From the NCBI GenBank assembly GCA_035527455.1, contig DATLAN010000301.1:1-46891 (forward strand): a stretch of 46,891 nucleotides of DNA. Direction: 5' to 3'. The stretch's first letter is position 1. The number at the start of each line of letters is the position of its first letter. Below are positions 1 to 9,411 of the stretch, piece after piece. Below the pieces are notes generated by a model, which did not search any database, was not told the DNA's origin, and saw nothing but the letters and a program-made list of their open reading frames with translations. This stretch comes from DATLAN01 sp035527455. GTDB taxonomy: Bacteria; Planctomycetota; Planctomycetia; Pirellulales; Thermoguttaceae. The position numbers and the translations under genes were made by a program.

Positions 1-329
1 TTCGGTGCCGAGCAGAGCCGCGTCAGGCTCGCCGCGTTCTTGTCGGCCAACGCGAACGTCTCGGCCAGGCGCTCCAGCAACTCGTCCTGGGTGACGTCTT
101 CCACCACGCCCGCCCAGAGCGTGTCGGCCTCGGCGAGCTTCGCTTGGTCGGCCCCGCTCTCCTTCAACCAGGAAAGGGCCTTCGTCTTGACCTCCTCGGT
201 CTTGGGCGGCTGCCACTGCGGCGCTTTGGCCAGCGAGTCGGGCAGACCACAGTAAGCGACCGCGGTGCAGAAGACCATCAACACGGCCACTTTCGAAAAC
301 ACGAACAGTTTGGTCTTGAAATCGGTCAT
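1..329 (-). CDS. Small membrane-anchored or secreted protein, 3' end outside window
   Basis: The gene starts at the ATG at 329, which overlaps the TGA of the upstream gene by four bases (ATGA), so the two are probably translationally coupled. About 109 residues are visible before the window edge. The N-terminus (MTDFKTKLFVFSKVAVLMVF and on to residue ~30) is a short basic stretch followed by a hydrophobic segment, read as a signal anchor or signal peptide. The rest is helical and charged, with a Trp-rich patch (PQWQPPKTEEVK). I do not recognise a family. Its position as the last visible gene of the MoxR/vWA train suggests it belongs to the same envelope-associated system; that is inference only. 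Confidence 0.75.
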   Translation of the reverse strand, partial: MTDFKTKLFVFSKVAVLMVFCTAVAYCGLPDSLAKAPQWQPPKTEEVKTKALSWLKESGADQAKLAEADTLWAGVVEDVTQDELLERLAETFALADKNAASLTRLCSAP

Positions 330-2038
330 TTGTTTCTCCCCATTTCGAGATCTCGGGTAACTCGAACCACGCGTTGCTCGCGTTCGGCGAGTTCCTTGAG
401 CAACTCGACCATTTCAGGCTTCGTGGCCTGCTCGCCGTCGATCAGTCTCGAATACTGCTCGGTCCGGTTGTTGATCCGCATCTGCAGCGCCCGGATCATC
501 TTCACCTCGGCCAGCAGATCGACCAGCGGCGGGTCCTGCGGCTGGCCGGGAGGAGGCGGCTGGCCGGGCGGCTGCTTCTTCTCTTCCATCTCTTCCTGGG
601 CCTTCTTCAGCGCCTCGATCATCTCCTTCAACGCGGCGATGATGTCTTCCTCGATGATCTGCGTCGTCTGGCTGACTTTGGCGAGTTCCAGACGGTTGGC
701 GACCTGCTGCATGTCGTCGCGAACCTGCTCGACGGCCTCGGGGAAGGCCACCGCCGTCCCGTCCTCGCGCAACAACAACAGGGCGTGGTCGGCCTGGCGG
801 ACGATCTGCGTCTCCTTTTCGCTCAAGCGCCTCGCGTCGGTCTGGATCGAGGAAGTGCCTTCGACCTTCAGCAACTCGTCGAGCGTCTTAGTCCCTTCGT
901 AGACCTCGATCTGCTCTTTGAGCATCTGGCGGAACCGGGCCTCGAGCATGGCCAGCAAGCGCATGATCTCTTCCTCGCGGAGCTGGCGGAGGATCTCTTC
1001 CAACTCGGCCTTGGCCTTTTCCAGCTCGCGGAGCGCTTCTTCCTGCTTCGCGACGGCACCTTCCCGCTCGGCATCCTTAAGCTTCTGTTCGGCCTCGCGC
1101 ATGCGTTGCTCGGCCGCTTCGAGTCGTTTGCGGGCCGGGTTGCCGTCTTGGTCGTCTGGCTGTCCTTCGCCCTGTCCCTCACCTTGTCCCTGACCTTGTC
1201 CTTCACCCTTTCCCTCACCTTTCCCTTCACCCTTGCCTTCTCCTTTGCCTTCACCCTTCCCTTCGCCCTCTCCTTCGCCTTTTCCCTCACCTTCACCTTC
1301 GCCTTTTCCTTCACCTTTCCCCTCGCCTTCACCTTCACCCTTTCCTTCGCCTTCACCTTCACCTTTCCCTTCGCCTTTCCCCTCACCTTTTCCTTCGCCG
1401 CCGCCTTCTTCGGTGTCTTTAATGTCTTTGGCGAGCCCGCCGGTCTTGTCTGCGATGTCTTTCTGCTGGCCGGAGAGATCCTTGGGATTGTCGCTCCCCT
1501 CGGTATCTCGCTGGACCTGCTTCTGTTCCTTGATGATGCGAGTGAGGCGCTGGAGGTAGAGGCGGAGCCGGGCCTTTTCGGCGGCGATTCGCCGGTCCCG
1601 GTTCTCGCTCAAGAGCAACTCCAGCAGGATCTTCAGGTCCGCATCGAGTTCCGCCTGGTTCTCCAGGGCCTTGCCCGGCTGGTCGTTGGCCAGCAACTCG
1701 ACGAGGTGCTCGAATTGCATGGAGATCAGCTCGTCGCCGCTGAGTTGGACGGCTTTCTTCAACAGCGCCGAGCGAGCCGGGTCGGGGCGCTCGGTCAGTC
1801 GGGCCATCCGCAGGAGCAATTGTTCGAGTTCTTGATACTTCGCCGAGAGGTGCTGCTCCTTTTCCGCCAGGGCATCGGCCGGGCTGAGTTCGGGCCCGTC
1901 GGGTGCCGGATCGGCCGCCTCGGCACCGGGTTGTTCGGCTTCACCGGTTTGCCCCGCCGCCGGCAGGGTCCCGGCCAGAAGCATCACCGCCAGCCAGCAG
2001 AGGCCGGCGGCCGTCGCGAGTCGGGATTGGACCAACAT
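326..2038 (-). CDS. Secreted coiled-coil protein with long Gly-Glu-Lys repeat tract
   Basis: This is a 570-residue protein with a signal peptide (residues ~1-30, ending near LPAAGQ). A helical region at ~50-175 is followed by an extreme low-complexity tract of EGKG/EGEG units at ~212-293 that ends in QGQGQGEG. A long charged coiled coil covers ~300-390, and further helices with a Pro-rich break (QPPGQPPPPGQPQ) lie at ~490-503. No catalytic motif is visible. It starts two bases after the DUF4175-like gene and overlaps the next gene by four bases, so it is tightly embedded in the MoxR/vWA operon. A periplasmic scaffold or spacer role is inferred from composition and context only. Start ATG 2038 was chosen for the signal peptide. 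Confidence 0.85.
   Translation of the reverse strand: MLVQSRLATAAGLCWLAVMLLAGTLPAAGQTGEAEQPGAEAADPAPDGPELSPADALAEKEQHLSAKYQELEQLLLRMARLTERPDPARSALLKKAVQLSGDELISMQFEHLVELLANDQPGKALENQAELDADLKILLELLLSENRDRRIAAEKARLRLYLQRLTRIIKEQKQVQRDTEGSDNPKDLSGQQKDIADKTGGLAKDIKDTEEGGGEGKGEGKGEGKGEGEGEGKGEGEGEGKGEGKGEGEGEGKGEGEGEGKGEGKGEGKGEGKGEGKGEGQGQGQGEGQGEGQPDDQDGNPARKRLEAAEQRMREAEQKLKDAEREGAVAKQEEALRELEKAKAELEEILRQLREEEIMRLLAMLEARFRQMLKEQIEVYEGTKTLDELLKVEGTSSIQTDARRLSEKETQIVRQADHALLLLREDGTAVAFPEAVEQVRDDMQQVANRLELAKVSQTTQIIEEDIIAALKEMIEALKKAQEEMEEKKQPPGQPPPPGQPQDPPLVDLLAEVKMIRALQMRINNRTEQYSRLIDGEQATKPEMVELLKELAEREQRVVRVTRDLEMGRNK
1160..1405 (-). repeat. In-frame low-complexity tract encoding (EG/KG)n
   Basis: The plus strand shows repeated 6-mers of the type CCTTCA, CCTTCG and CCCTCA over about 245 bases. 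All are in frame with the minus-strand gene and encode alternating Glu-Gly and Lys-Gly, changing to Gln-Gly at the C-terminal end. Unit length is a multiple of three, so expansion or contraction by whole units keeps the gene open. Confidence 0.9.
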
Positions 2039-2040
2039 CT

Positions 2041-4374
2041 CTAATCCTCCAAGAGTTTTTGGTTCCGACGATCCTTGGTCAGTTCACGAAGTTCCTCTTG
2101 CTCCTTGATTATTTCTCGGAGCAATTCCACGGCTTCGTTGAAGCTTTGGAGTTCCAGCATCCGTTTGAGGATCTTCTGCATCTCGGACAGGATGGCGTCG
2201 GCCCGATCCTGGGCCAACGCGCACCGGGGTGGGCCGGCTTCCAAGTCGCCCAGCTTCGGGTACAGGTCCTCTTCCAGGCTCTTGACGAGTTCCGGCAGAT
2301 CCTCGTCGCCGAGCTTGCGCAGCGGATTGGCGATGTCGTCCTGCAGACGGACGCTCAGTTGCTCGAGGTCGGTATTCACCCGGTTGTTGACGAACTGCTT
2401 GAAGATGTGGTCGAACTCGTCGGCCACGCCCAAGACTTCGCCGCGAATCTGGTTCCCGTTCTGAACGGCAAGCTGCACCTGGCTCTCTCGGCCCTCGCGG
2501 AGTTTCCGCAAAGCCTCGGGCGAAGGCGTTTCTTCCGCGGCGGCTTCGTCGGCCGGCGGAGGAGCGTCGAAGTCGATCTCCAGCAACCGGCGGGTTTCGG
2601 TCATCTTCTCGATGATGCTCTCGAACCGTTGCCGCGCCATCAGCTCGCGCCATTCGAGCATCTTGCGCAGGTCGTCCTCGCTCACCACTTCCAGCGTCCA
2701 GGAACTGCTGGTCGTTTCGTTCGCCACGTTGGGGTCTTCGCCCAGGTCGTAATAATCCGACGCCTTCAGACACAACGTGAACAACTGCCCGGGCTGCAAT
2801 CCCAGGTCGCGGACGTCCAGGGCGATTGCCTGCTGCTCCAGCGCCAATTCCTTCGGATCGCCCGACTGCGCGAAGGGCGGAGCGTCGACCGGTTCCTGAG
2901 GCTCTTCGGGCACGTCCGGCTCGCCGGCGGCTTCCTCATCCTCGGATTCCTTCTGGCGAACAACGTGCTGGTACCAGATTTCGTCGATCCCGTAATCGTC
3001 CGAGAGCGTGCCGGCGACGGGGATGATTGCCTTGGCGGTGATCGCTTCTTCGATGCCGTCGAGCCGTACGGCGGTGAACTGCGGCGGCTCGTCGGGGACG
3101 ATTTCCAGTTCCAGAAGTTCGGGCTTGCGGCTGCTGACGCCGTCGGTGTCGAATAGCCGGTAGCGGATTTGGAGCACGCCTTCTTCCATGCACTGGAGCA
3201 CGTGCCGGAACCGCTTGCCGCCGTCCAAGCCCTCGATGGTCTCTTGCGGCAGCAGCGGCGCTTGCTTGTCCGTGTCGTCGAATCGGACCAGTCTGGCGTC
3301 GATCTCTACCCGAACCAACTCCTTGTCCGCCTCCGCCAGGACCGTAACTTCGGTCCCCCGCGGGATCCGCACGGGACCGCTGACCGTCTCGGGATACTGC
3401 GGATCGTTGCGGTGCATGTACGGCGGATAGTTGTACAAGAGGGCCTTTTCCTCCAACGTGGGATTTTCGACGACCACGATTTTCAAGCCCGACTCCACGG
3501 CGTCGCGGCCCATGGGCACCTCGCCGATCACGTCGAAGGTGATCTCCGCCGAGATGTTCTCGAAGGTATACGAGTACACGGCATCGCCCTGGTGGTCCAT
3601 CGGCTGGCGGTGACTGCCGCCGCCGGCGACCCGATAGCGGATGTAGGCCCGCTCGGGGATCAGTTCGTAGGTCTTGCCGCCGTACGTCGTATGGGCTCGG
3701 GCAACGACCGTCAGATCGGAGCCGCGGGCGACCTTGACCACGCCGCCGTCGAACCCGTCCACGGTCAGCTTCGCCTTGCGGTCGTAAAGCTCCGCCGAGA
3801 AGAGCAGGCTTCGTTGCACCCATTTCTCGATCAGGTCCGGAAACTGGTGGACGAACATGCCGACGGAAACGGACAGCAGCACCGCGGCCAGCACGCTGTT
3901 TCGAAGCGGCACCGGATTGAAAACGTTGCGCAAGCGGACGTCTCCGATCCGCTGGGCGGCTTCCTGGCAGGTGTGCGCCAGCATCCGCGGGTCGCACTTT
4001 TCCGCCGCGTGTTCCGGAGCGGTCAGTACGACGGCCGTCAACAGGCTGTCGTCGAGCTGGTCGAATCGCCGCTCCAACAGCGTGGCCATGTTGCTGTTGC
4101 TCAGACGCACGAAGGCCCTTAGCGCGATCATTTTCACCAGGATGCCGATGAAGACGAGCCCCACGATCGCCACGGCGGCGACGCGGATCGCCGGGGAAGG
4201 CTCGAAGAACCAGTCGCCGGCCAGGCTGATCCAGAAGGCGACCCCCACCCACGCCGCGGCAGAGGCGAGTCCCTGGACCCAAATGTACGCGCGGATCCGC
4301 CGGCGCAGCGCGCCCAATACCGCTTCGACGCGGGGAGCGATTCTCGGTGGTGCTTCTACAGTGGTCGTTGCCAT
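2041..4374 (-). CDS. DUF4175-like multi-pass membrane protein
   Basis: This 777-residue protein has two N-terminal membrane segments (~31-53 and ~64-85), a cytoplasmic stretch, and a third membrane segment at ~156-175. A large soluble portion follows, with beta-rich domains at ~190-450 and a helical C-terminal third rich in Glu, Leu and Arg. This layout fits the DUF4175 type of proteins found next to MoxR/vWA genes. The C-terminal helices may pair with the coiled-coil protein encoded two bases downstream. The ATG at 4374 has AAGGACC upstream at suitable spacing. It is separated from the upstream vWA gene only by a 54-base palindromic repeat. The family call is by architecture; no enzymatic motif is seen. 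Confidence 0.7.
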   Translation of the reverse strand: MATTTVEAPPRIAPRVEAVLGALRRRIRAYIWVQGLASAAAWVGVAFWISLAGDWFFEPSPAIRVAAVAIVGLVFIGILVKMIALRAFVRLSNSNMATLLERRFDQLDDSLLTAVVLTAPEHAAEKCDPRMLAHTCQEAAQRIGDVRLRNVFNPVPLRNSVLAAVLLSVSVGMFVHQFPDLIEKWVQRSLLFSAELYDRKAKLTVDGFDGGVVKVARGSDLTVVARAHTTYGGKTYELIPERAYIRYRVAGGGSHRQPMDHQGDAVYSYTFENISAEITFDVIGEVPMGRDAVESGLKIVVVENPTLEEKALLYNYPPYMHRNDPQYPETVSGPVRIPRGTEVTVLAEADKELVRVEIDARLVRFDDTDKQAPLLPQETIEGLDGGKRFRHVLQCMEEGVLQIRYRLFDTDGVSSRKPELLELEIVPDEPPQFTAVRLDGIEEAITAKAIIPVAGTLSDDYGIDEIWYQHVVRQKESEDEEAAGEPDVPEEPQEPVDAPPFAQSGDPKELALEQQAIALDVRDLGLQPGQLFTLCLKASDYYDLGEDPNVANETTSSSWTLEVVSEDDLRKMLEWRELMARQRFESIIEKMTETRRLLEIDFDAPPPADEAAAEETPSPEALRKLREGRESQVQLAVQNGNQIRGEVLGVADEFDHIFKQFVNNRVNTDLEQLSVRLQDDIANPLRKLGDEDLPELVKSLEEDLYPKLGDLEAGPPRCALAQDRADAILSEMQKILKRMLELQSFNEAVELLREIIKEQEELRELTKDRRNQKLLED

Positions 4375-4392
4375 ATCGGTCCTTTTTTCATT

Positions 4393-4446
4393 GTAGCCAT
4401 CTCGCTCCGCGAGATGAGGCTTCGTCTCGCGGAGCGAGACGGCTAC
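4393..4446. repeat. Palindromic dispersed repeat, GTAGCCATCTCGC family, copy A
   Basis: The 54-base element begins GTAGCCATCTCGCTCCGCGA and ends with the inverted match GTCTCGCGGAGCGAGACGGC plus TAC. It folds as two small hairpins inside a larger one. A second copy at 45000-45053 matches at about 48 of 54 positions. This copy fills the gap between two genes of the vWA operon, where it would be transcribed as a strong RNA hairpin. Confidence 0.85.
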
Positions 4447-4447
4447 T

Positions 4448-7096
4448 CTACGCCAGTTTGGCCAATCGTCTGGTCAACCATTCCACGCACAACAGGCTGC
4501 ACAGCGCAATCATCATCCACATCAGCCAGTCCTGCCTTTCCTCGGGGTCGGGCATCTCGGGGTGGACGTCTTTCTTCGTGCGGTCGATGAGCATTTCCGC
4601 AAGGGGACTCTTCGACGCGGGTGGATCGAACAGCTCGGCGACCCCGTTGTAATAGACCGCCGGACCCTCCTCGACCTTCGCCTTATCCGAGTTCTTCTCC
4701 GTGCCCTCGTCCTGACTATTCTCATCCGGGAGCGCCTTGGCGCCCCACGTTCCTTCGGCGATCCGCGTCAGCAGTGCCCTGTCGCGCTGCGGCCGGGCCG
4801 CCTCCAACTGGGGAATGTCGATCTCGATGTTCTCCGTCAGACGTTCGTCCTCGACGCCGGGGATCTGCAGCTCGAGCCGATACCGGCCCTTCTCCAGCGC
4901 CGGGAATTGTCCGCCGTATTCTCCCGGACGGTCGGCGACGGCCTGAAGCGGCACGTCCTGCGAGGTGTTGCGGGTCTCGCCGACCACGCGCAGCGTGACT
5001 TCCGCCACCTGCAGCGGCTGTTGTTCGGCGTCCTTCAGCCGGGCGGAAATGCTCACGGTATCGCCCAGCATGTACTGGTCCTTTTCCACCATCAACATGC
5101 CGTGGCTCGAATCGCGGGCCTGGCGGCCTTGGGAAACGTGGCGGATGAGGTTGAGGTAGAACTTGCCGAAGTAGGCTTCGTCGAGCTTTCGCAGCCGCCA
5201 TATCTCGCCGCTGCCGAGGTAGAACGTGCGTCCGGAGCCGTAGAACTGTTCGGCCATATAGACCGGCTTCTCCTGCGAACCGCCGACGCCCGGCTCGGCG
5301 AATCGAGCCAGCACGGAGGCCGCCGCCTTTTCGCGCCGCACGGGGCAAAAGCTGTACACCCCGTCGAACGCCTCCCACGCCTTGCGGCTGATCGCCAGGT
5401 TGTCGTCCAGCATCACGCAGCGGGCGTCGGTGCCGTCCTCGGTGAACTCGATCAGGCAGGGCTCCTCGAAGCGGTAGGAGTCTTCGTCCAACATGAAAAC
5501 GCCCTGACGGAACTCGACCGGATAGAGCTTCCGGATGCCGGCCATGTCCGGGTCTTCCAGCCAGCCGCCGATCGTATTGCCCGTGTAGACCGGCCCGGCG
5601 ACCACGATCAGGCCGCCGCCCTGTTCGGCGACCCATTTTTCCAGCAGATCGGCCCGATCCTTGCTCTCGGCCCGCGTTTCGCCCAACGCCTGCCAATCGG
5701 GGTCGAAGGCGACGAGGCAATCGTATTCGGACATCTCCGCGGCGGTGGTTGGGAACTCGTCCAGCAGCTTGTCGGCCTCCTGCGAGATGCCCGGCTCGGC
5801 CGTCTGCAGCAGAACGTGAACTTCGACGGCGTGGTCGCGTTTGAGCTGGGTCCGCAGGAAGCGGTACTCGCGGGTCGGCCCACCGGCCAGCAACAGGACC
5901 TTGGTCTTGCGGTTGACGATTTCGAGTTCCTTCTCCTGGAAGTTGTCGTCGGGGTAGGCGTCGTCGGCCGGCGGCTTGACCCGAAAATAGAGCCGGTAAC
6001 GGCCCGGATCACCGGGAGTCAGCTTGAACTTGACCTGGACCTTCTCCTCCCCGAGCGTGATTTCGCTGCTGGCCGCGGGCTGCTGGCCGTCGGGGCTCCA
6101 GGCGCCGGGGTTGCCGTCGGCGGGGCGCACGAACAGCTCCACCTGGACCTTCCTGCCGTCCATTTCCTGCGATTGGAGATAGCCGGCCACTTCGTACTGG
6201 TCCTTCGTTTCGGTCTCGATGGCGTAGATGCGCTTGGGGACGTCGAAGCCGCTGACGCGGACGTTGGCCCGCAGGCGTTCGGAACCGATGCCCACGGTGA
6301 AGATGGGGACACCGAGCTTCTTGGCCAGGCTGACGGCGGCCCCGGGCGCGACGCCGGAGTTCTGGCCGCCGTCGGTGAAGACGACGATCGCGGAGACCGG
6401 CTTGCCGGAGGCCAGGTCGACCAACTGCTGCAAGGCGAGGCCGAGTTGCGTGGCCTCGCCGGCGGGCTGGAGCAACTCGTACCAATCCACCTCGTCGCCC
6501 GCGGTTTCGTCCATGCCCTCGCCGGGGTTCGCGCCGGGGTTCGCGCCGGGATCTTCCGTATCGTTTTCCCCGGGCGGTGTGGGCGGATTGTCGATCTTCT
6601 TCAACGAGCAGACGGGGTTCTTGTCCATCGTCTCGTTGAAACGATAGACGTCCACGTCGTGCGTCCGGCGGAGTTTCGCCAGCAGGTCCGTCTTCGCCAG
6701 CGCGGCCGCCACCTGGCGCAGCCGGGTCGTCGCGCCGTCGATCGGCTCGTCGACGTCGGTCTCCTTCATGCTCGGGCTGGTATCGATCGCCATCAATACC
6801 TGGGAGTTGCGGGTGATTTCGCGCTCCGGCCGCCACTTGGGATCGAGGTAGAGGATCAGCAGACCGAAGATCGTGATCGTCCGCAACACGGTGAGGAAGA
6901 CTCCCAGCACCGGGTGCAGCTCGGCCGCGTCGCGGCGGTACATCTGCCAGACGAAAACCATCAAGGCCACGCAGACCACGACCGGCAGGATCCAGTCGGT
7001 GTTCGACTCGATCCGTCCCCACTCGAACGTCTTGCGCAGCACGCCTTGCGATGCTTCGGTCGTCTGGGCCAGCAGTGTCCAGGAGGCGGGCGTCAT
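4448..7096 (-). CDS. Membrane vWA protein with glutamine-amidotransferase-like domain
   Basis: The ATG at 7096 is preceded by a strong AAGGAGGTG ribosome site and overlaps the upstream TGA by four bases, so I prefer it to an in-frame start 105 bases upstream. The protein has 882 residues. Membrane segments lie at ~35-50 and ~66-84. A von Willebrand A domain starts at ~100 with the MIDAS motif DTSPS (D105, S107, S109) and later TDGGQNSGV. An acidic, Pro/Gly-rich insertion follows the first part of the vWA fold (GANPGANPG). A class-I amidotransferase-like fold starts near KVLLLAGGPTREYRF, and a final membrane helix (WLMWMMIALCSLLCVEWL) closes the protein. Such proteins form membrane complexes with MoxR ATPases; the specific target is unknown. 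Confidence 0.85.
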   Translation of the reverse strand: MTPASWTLLAQTTEASQGVLRKTFEWGRIESNTDWILPVVVCVALMVFVWQMYRRDAAELHPVLGVFLTVLRTITIFGLLILYLDPKWRPEREITRNSQVLMAIDTSPSMKETDVDEPIDGATTRLRQVAAALAKTDLLAKLRRTHDVDVYRFNETMDKNPVCSLKKIDNPPTPPGENDTEDPGANPGANPGEGMDETAGDEVDWYELLQPAGEATQLGLALQQLVDLASGKPVSAIVVFTDGGQNSGVAPGAAVSLAKKLGVPIFTVGIGSERLRANVRVSGFDVPKRIYAIETETKDQYEVAGYLQSQEMDGRKVQVELFVRPADGNPGAWSPDGQQPAASSEITLGEEKVQVKFKLTPGDPGRYRLYFRVKPPADDAYPDDNFQEKELEIVNRKTKVLLLAGGPTREYRFLRTQLKRDHAVEVHVLLQTAEPGISQEADKLLDEFPTTAAEMSEYDCLVAFDPDWQALGETRAESKDRADLLEKWVAEQGGGLIVVAGPVYTGNTIGGWLEDPDMAGIRKLYPVEFRQGVFMLDEDSYRFEEPCLIEFTEDGTDARCVMLDDNLAISRKAWEAFDGVYSFCPVRREKAAASVLARFAEPGVGGSQEKPVYMAEQFYGSGRTFYLGSGEIWRLRKLDEAYFGKFYLNLIRHVSQGRQARDSSHGMLMVEKDQYMLGDTVSISARLKDAEQQPLQVAEVTLRVVGETRNTSQDVPLQAVADRPGEYGGQFPALEKGRYRLELQIPGVEDERLTENIEIDIPQLEAARPQRDRALLTRIAEGTWGAKALPDENSQDEGTEKNSDKAKVEEGPAVYYNGVAELFDPPASKSPLAEMLIDRTKKDVHPEMPDPEERQDWLMWMMIALCSLLCVEWLTRRLAKLA

Positions 7097-9372
7097 AGCG
7101 CACCTCCTTTCGCCGCCGCCAGAACAGGCCGGGCAGTCGGATGGTAGCTGGCCGAGTAGGCCAGCAGCATTTCGCAGATGAACAAAACGATCAACAGGCA
7201 CAGCAGGTACTTGAAGATGTTCTCGCCCGGGGTCTCATCGACTTCGTACTTGAAGGCTTCCGCCTGCGCGTACTTGTACTCGACGCCCTTGAGTTGAGCG
7301 GCCAGTTCGTCTCGGGTGAGCGTCGCCAGGCTGCCTTCTGCGGCGTCGACGTTGAAGGCGAAGTAGCGGTTCTCCGCCGGGCCGCCGTCGCTGCCGGCGA
7401 TCTCGACGCGATAGATGCCGCTGGTGTTCGTGTCGGAAAAGGAGACGGATTGCGCACCGCCTCCCGACGGGCCGACGTCGTCGGGCATGATCGGCGCGGC
7501 GTCGTCGCCGGGCACGAAAAAGCCGACCCGGCCTGCTTGCTCCTCTCCATCGAGCTGGACGACCAGTTTCGAGCCGACCTGCTGCGATGCGTCGATCGAT
7601 GCGCGGGGGCAGAGGTAGTGCTGCATTTGTTGCATGGCGAGTACAAAGGCGGGATTATTTGCCCAGTCGTTCCAGACCTCGGGAGGTCCGCTGCCGTCGA
7701 TCGAAGGTCGTTTCGCGGCCACCGAAGTCAGGAAAACGATAACCCGACCCTGGCCAAAACCGCGCTCGATCGCCAAGGGAGCGCCGTTGCGGAGCTTGGC
7801 GATCACCCGGGTATCGGAGTCCGGCGCGGGCTGCCAGCCGTCGCGCACGGCGAAATAGCGGTAGACGTTGACCATGCGGATGAAGAACATGTATGGCTTG
7901 CCGGCTTCGTCTTCGAAGATCGGGTGGTTTTCGACCTGCAGGTCGGGAGCGGGGTCCAGCAGTTCGCGGCGGAGTTCCACCGGCTCCTTGTTGGCCAGCG
8001 GCACGGGGAACAGGCCGTCGCCGTCGCGGTGCAGGTTTTCGTTGATGAACGTGCTGGTGGATCGTTCGCCCAGGAAAATGGCCAGCCCGCCGCCGGCGTC
8101 GACGTACTGCTCCAGCGCCGCGATGGCCGTGGGGTCCAACCGGGAGACGTTCGTCAGGATGATCGAATGGTACTTCTCCAGCGGCTCGCCCTTGCTGAGG
8201 ACGCCGGGCGCGCGGGTCTGCGGCTCCAGGCCGGTGCGGAGGTTCCCGCCGGGCGACAACGCCGTACTGATCCGCACGGCGTCGCGGAAATCGGTGCTGC
8301 CGTCGACCACCAAGACCGGCACGGTCTGCGGCACGTCGAGCACGTGGTGGCGGAAACTGTCCAGTGCCAGCGAGTCGTTCTCGTTTTCCCCGAGGGAGAG
8401 CGCCATTTGGTAGGGCCCGGCCTGGCCGACGAGGTTCTTGCAGACTTTCTTGACCTCCTGGCCCGGCAGGATTCTGCGAATCGTGGCCACCTGCCGGCGG
8501 CCTTTCTCCTGCTCCAGATAGACGTGGACGTTGCGGGCCTCCTCGGTGCCGAAGTTCTTCACGGCGACTTCCATCTGCCACGCCACGTCGACGGCCCGAA
8601 TTCCCCCGGCGGGAGCGAGCGACGTGATCGCCAGGTTCGGCCGCGCCTCCTCGACGCAGTGAACCAGGTGCAACTCGGTCTCGGCCCGATCGAGTTCGGC
8701 CAGTTGGTCTTTCAGTTCGCCCGGGTCTTCCCACTCGCGGGAGCGGAAATCGGAGATTATGTAGACGATGCACCGCTGGTCTTCGGACTCGTCGAGGATT
8801 TCCCCGAGGGCTTCCAGCGCCTGCCCCGGTCCGGGCGCCGTCTCGGAGACGGTCATCGCGTCGAGTTCCTGTTTCAACCGCGCGTCGAAGCCGGTCTTGA
8901 TTTTTTCCTGCAAGAGCGCCGGCCGCTCGTGGCGCACGGCGCCGGAGAAACGCAGCAAGGTGAATTCCTGGTCTTGCCCGCGACGGAAGGCCGCTTCGCC
9001 GATCTTCTTGACGACTTCCTTGGCCTCGCCGAAGGCGGTCTTGTCCGCCCAGCGATCCGACATCGAGAAACTGTCGTCCAGGAGCACGATGTGGTGCGTG
9101 GTCGAACTGCCGATCAGCCGGCCGACCCAATTGCGCATGACCGGGCCCGCCACCAGGATCACGATGGCGGCGATGGCCAGCATCCGCAGGAGCAACAACA
9201 AGAGCTGCTTGAAGATGATCCAGGTGCGGTGCTTCTTCTGGCTGATCAGCAGAAACTCCATGGCCGCCCATTCGACCCGGCGGTGACGGAGCATGTTGAT
9301 CAGGTGGATGATGATGGGGATGCCGACGGCCACCAGTCCCCAAAGCAGCGGTTGATATAGGACGTCCAGCAT
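7093..9372 (-). CDS. BatA-like N-terminal double-transmembrane protein with vWA domain
   Basis: The N-terminus (LYQPLLWGLVAVGIPIIIHL, then a basic LRHRR) is the classic BatA double-membrane module, with a second membrane helix at ~55-78. A vWA domain follows with DDSFS (D99, S101, S103) as MIDAS. The middle holds a beta domain and an amidotransferase-like region, and a C-terminal membrane helix (YLLCLLIVLFICEMLLAY) ends the protein. The length is 759 residues from the ATG at 9372; a TTG nine bases upstream (9381) is an alternative with a closer GGAA. The gene overlaps the next by four bases. Known BatA proteins act with MoxR and DUF58 partners at the inner membrane; the function here is inferred from that. 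Confidence 0.87.
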   Translation of the reverse strand: MLDVLYQPLLWGLVAVGIPIIIHLINMLRHRRVEWAAMEFLLISQKKHRTWIIFKQLLLLLLRMLAIAAIVILVAGPVMRNWVGRLIGSSTTHHIVLLDDSFSMSDRWADKTAFGEAKEVVKKIGEAAFRRGQDQEFTLLRFSGAVRHERPALLQEKIKTGFDARLKQELDAMTVSETAPGPGQALEALGEILDESEDQRCIVYIISDFRSREWEDPGELKDQLAELDRAETELHLVHCVEEARPNLAITSLAPAGGIRAVDVAWQMEVAVKNFGTEEARNVHVYLEQEKGRRQVATIRRILPGQEVKKVCKNLVGQAGPYQMALSLGENENDSLALDSFRHHVLDVPQTVPVLVVDGSTDFRDAVRISTALSPGGNLRTGLEPQTRAPGVLSKGEPLEKYHSIILTNVSRLDPTAIAALEQYVDAGGGLAIFLGERSTSTFINENLHRDGDGLFPVPLANKEPVELRRELLDPAPDLQVENHPIFEDEAGKPYMFFIRMVNVYRYFAVRDGWQPAPDSDTRVIAKLRNGAPLAIERGFGQGRVIVFLTSVAAKRPSIDGSGPPEVWNDWANNPAFVLAMQQMQHYLCPRASIDASQQVGSKLVVQLDGEEQAGRVGFFVPGDDAAPIMPDDVGPSGGGAQSVSFSDTNTSGIYRVEIAGSDGGPAENRYFAFNVDAAEGSLATLTRDELAAQLKGVEYKYAQAEAFKYEVDETPGENIFKYLLCLLIVLFICEMLLAYSASYHPTARPVLAAAKGGAL

Positions 9373-9411
9373 GAGGTCCAATTTCCATTCGGCCGGTTTG
9401 CGCCGGCGGTG

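Noticed and set aside
4562..7147. Very long plus-strand open frame (861 codons) opposite the vWA gene
   Set aside because: High GC keeps the antisense frame open; the minus strand has domains, a ribosome site and four-base overlaps, and the plus-strand product has no motif.
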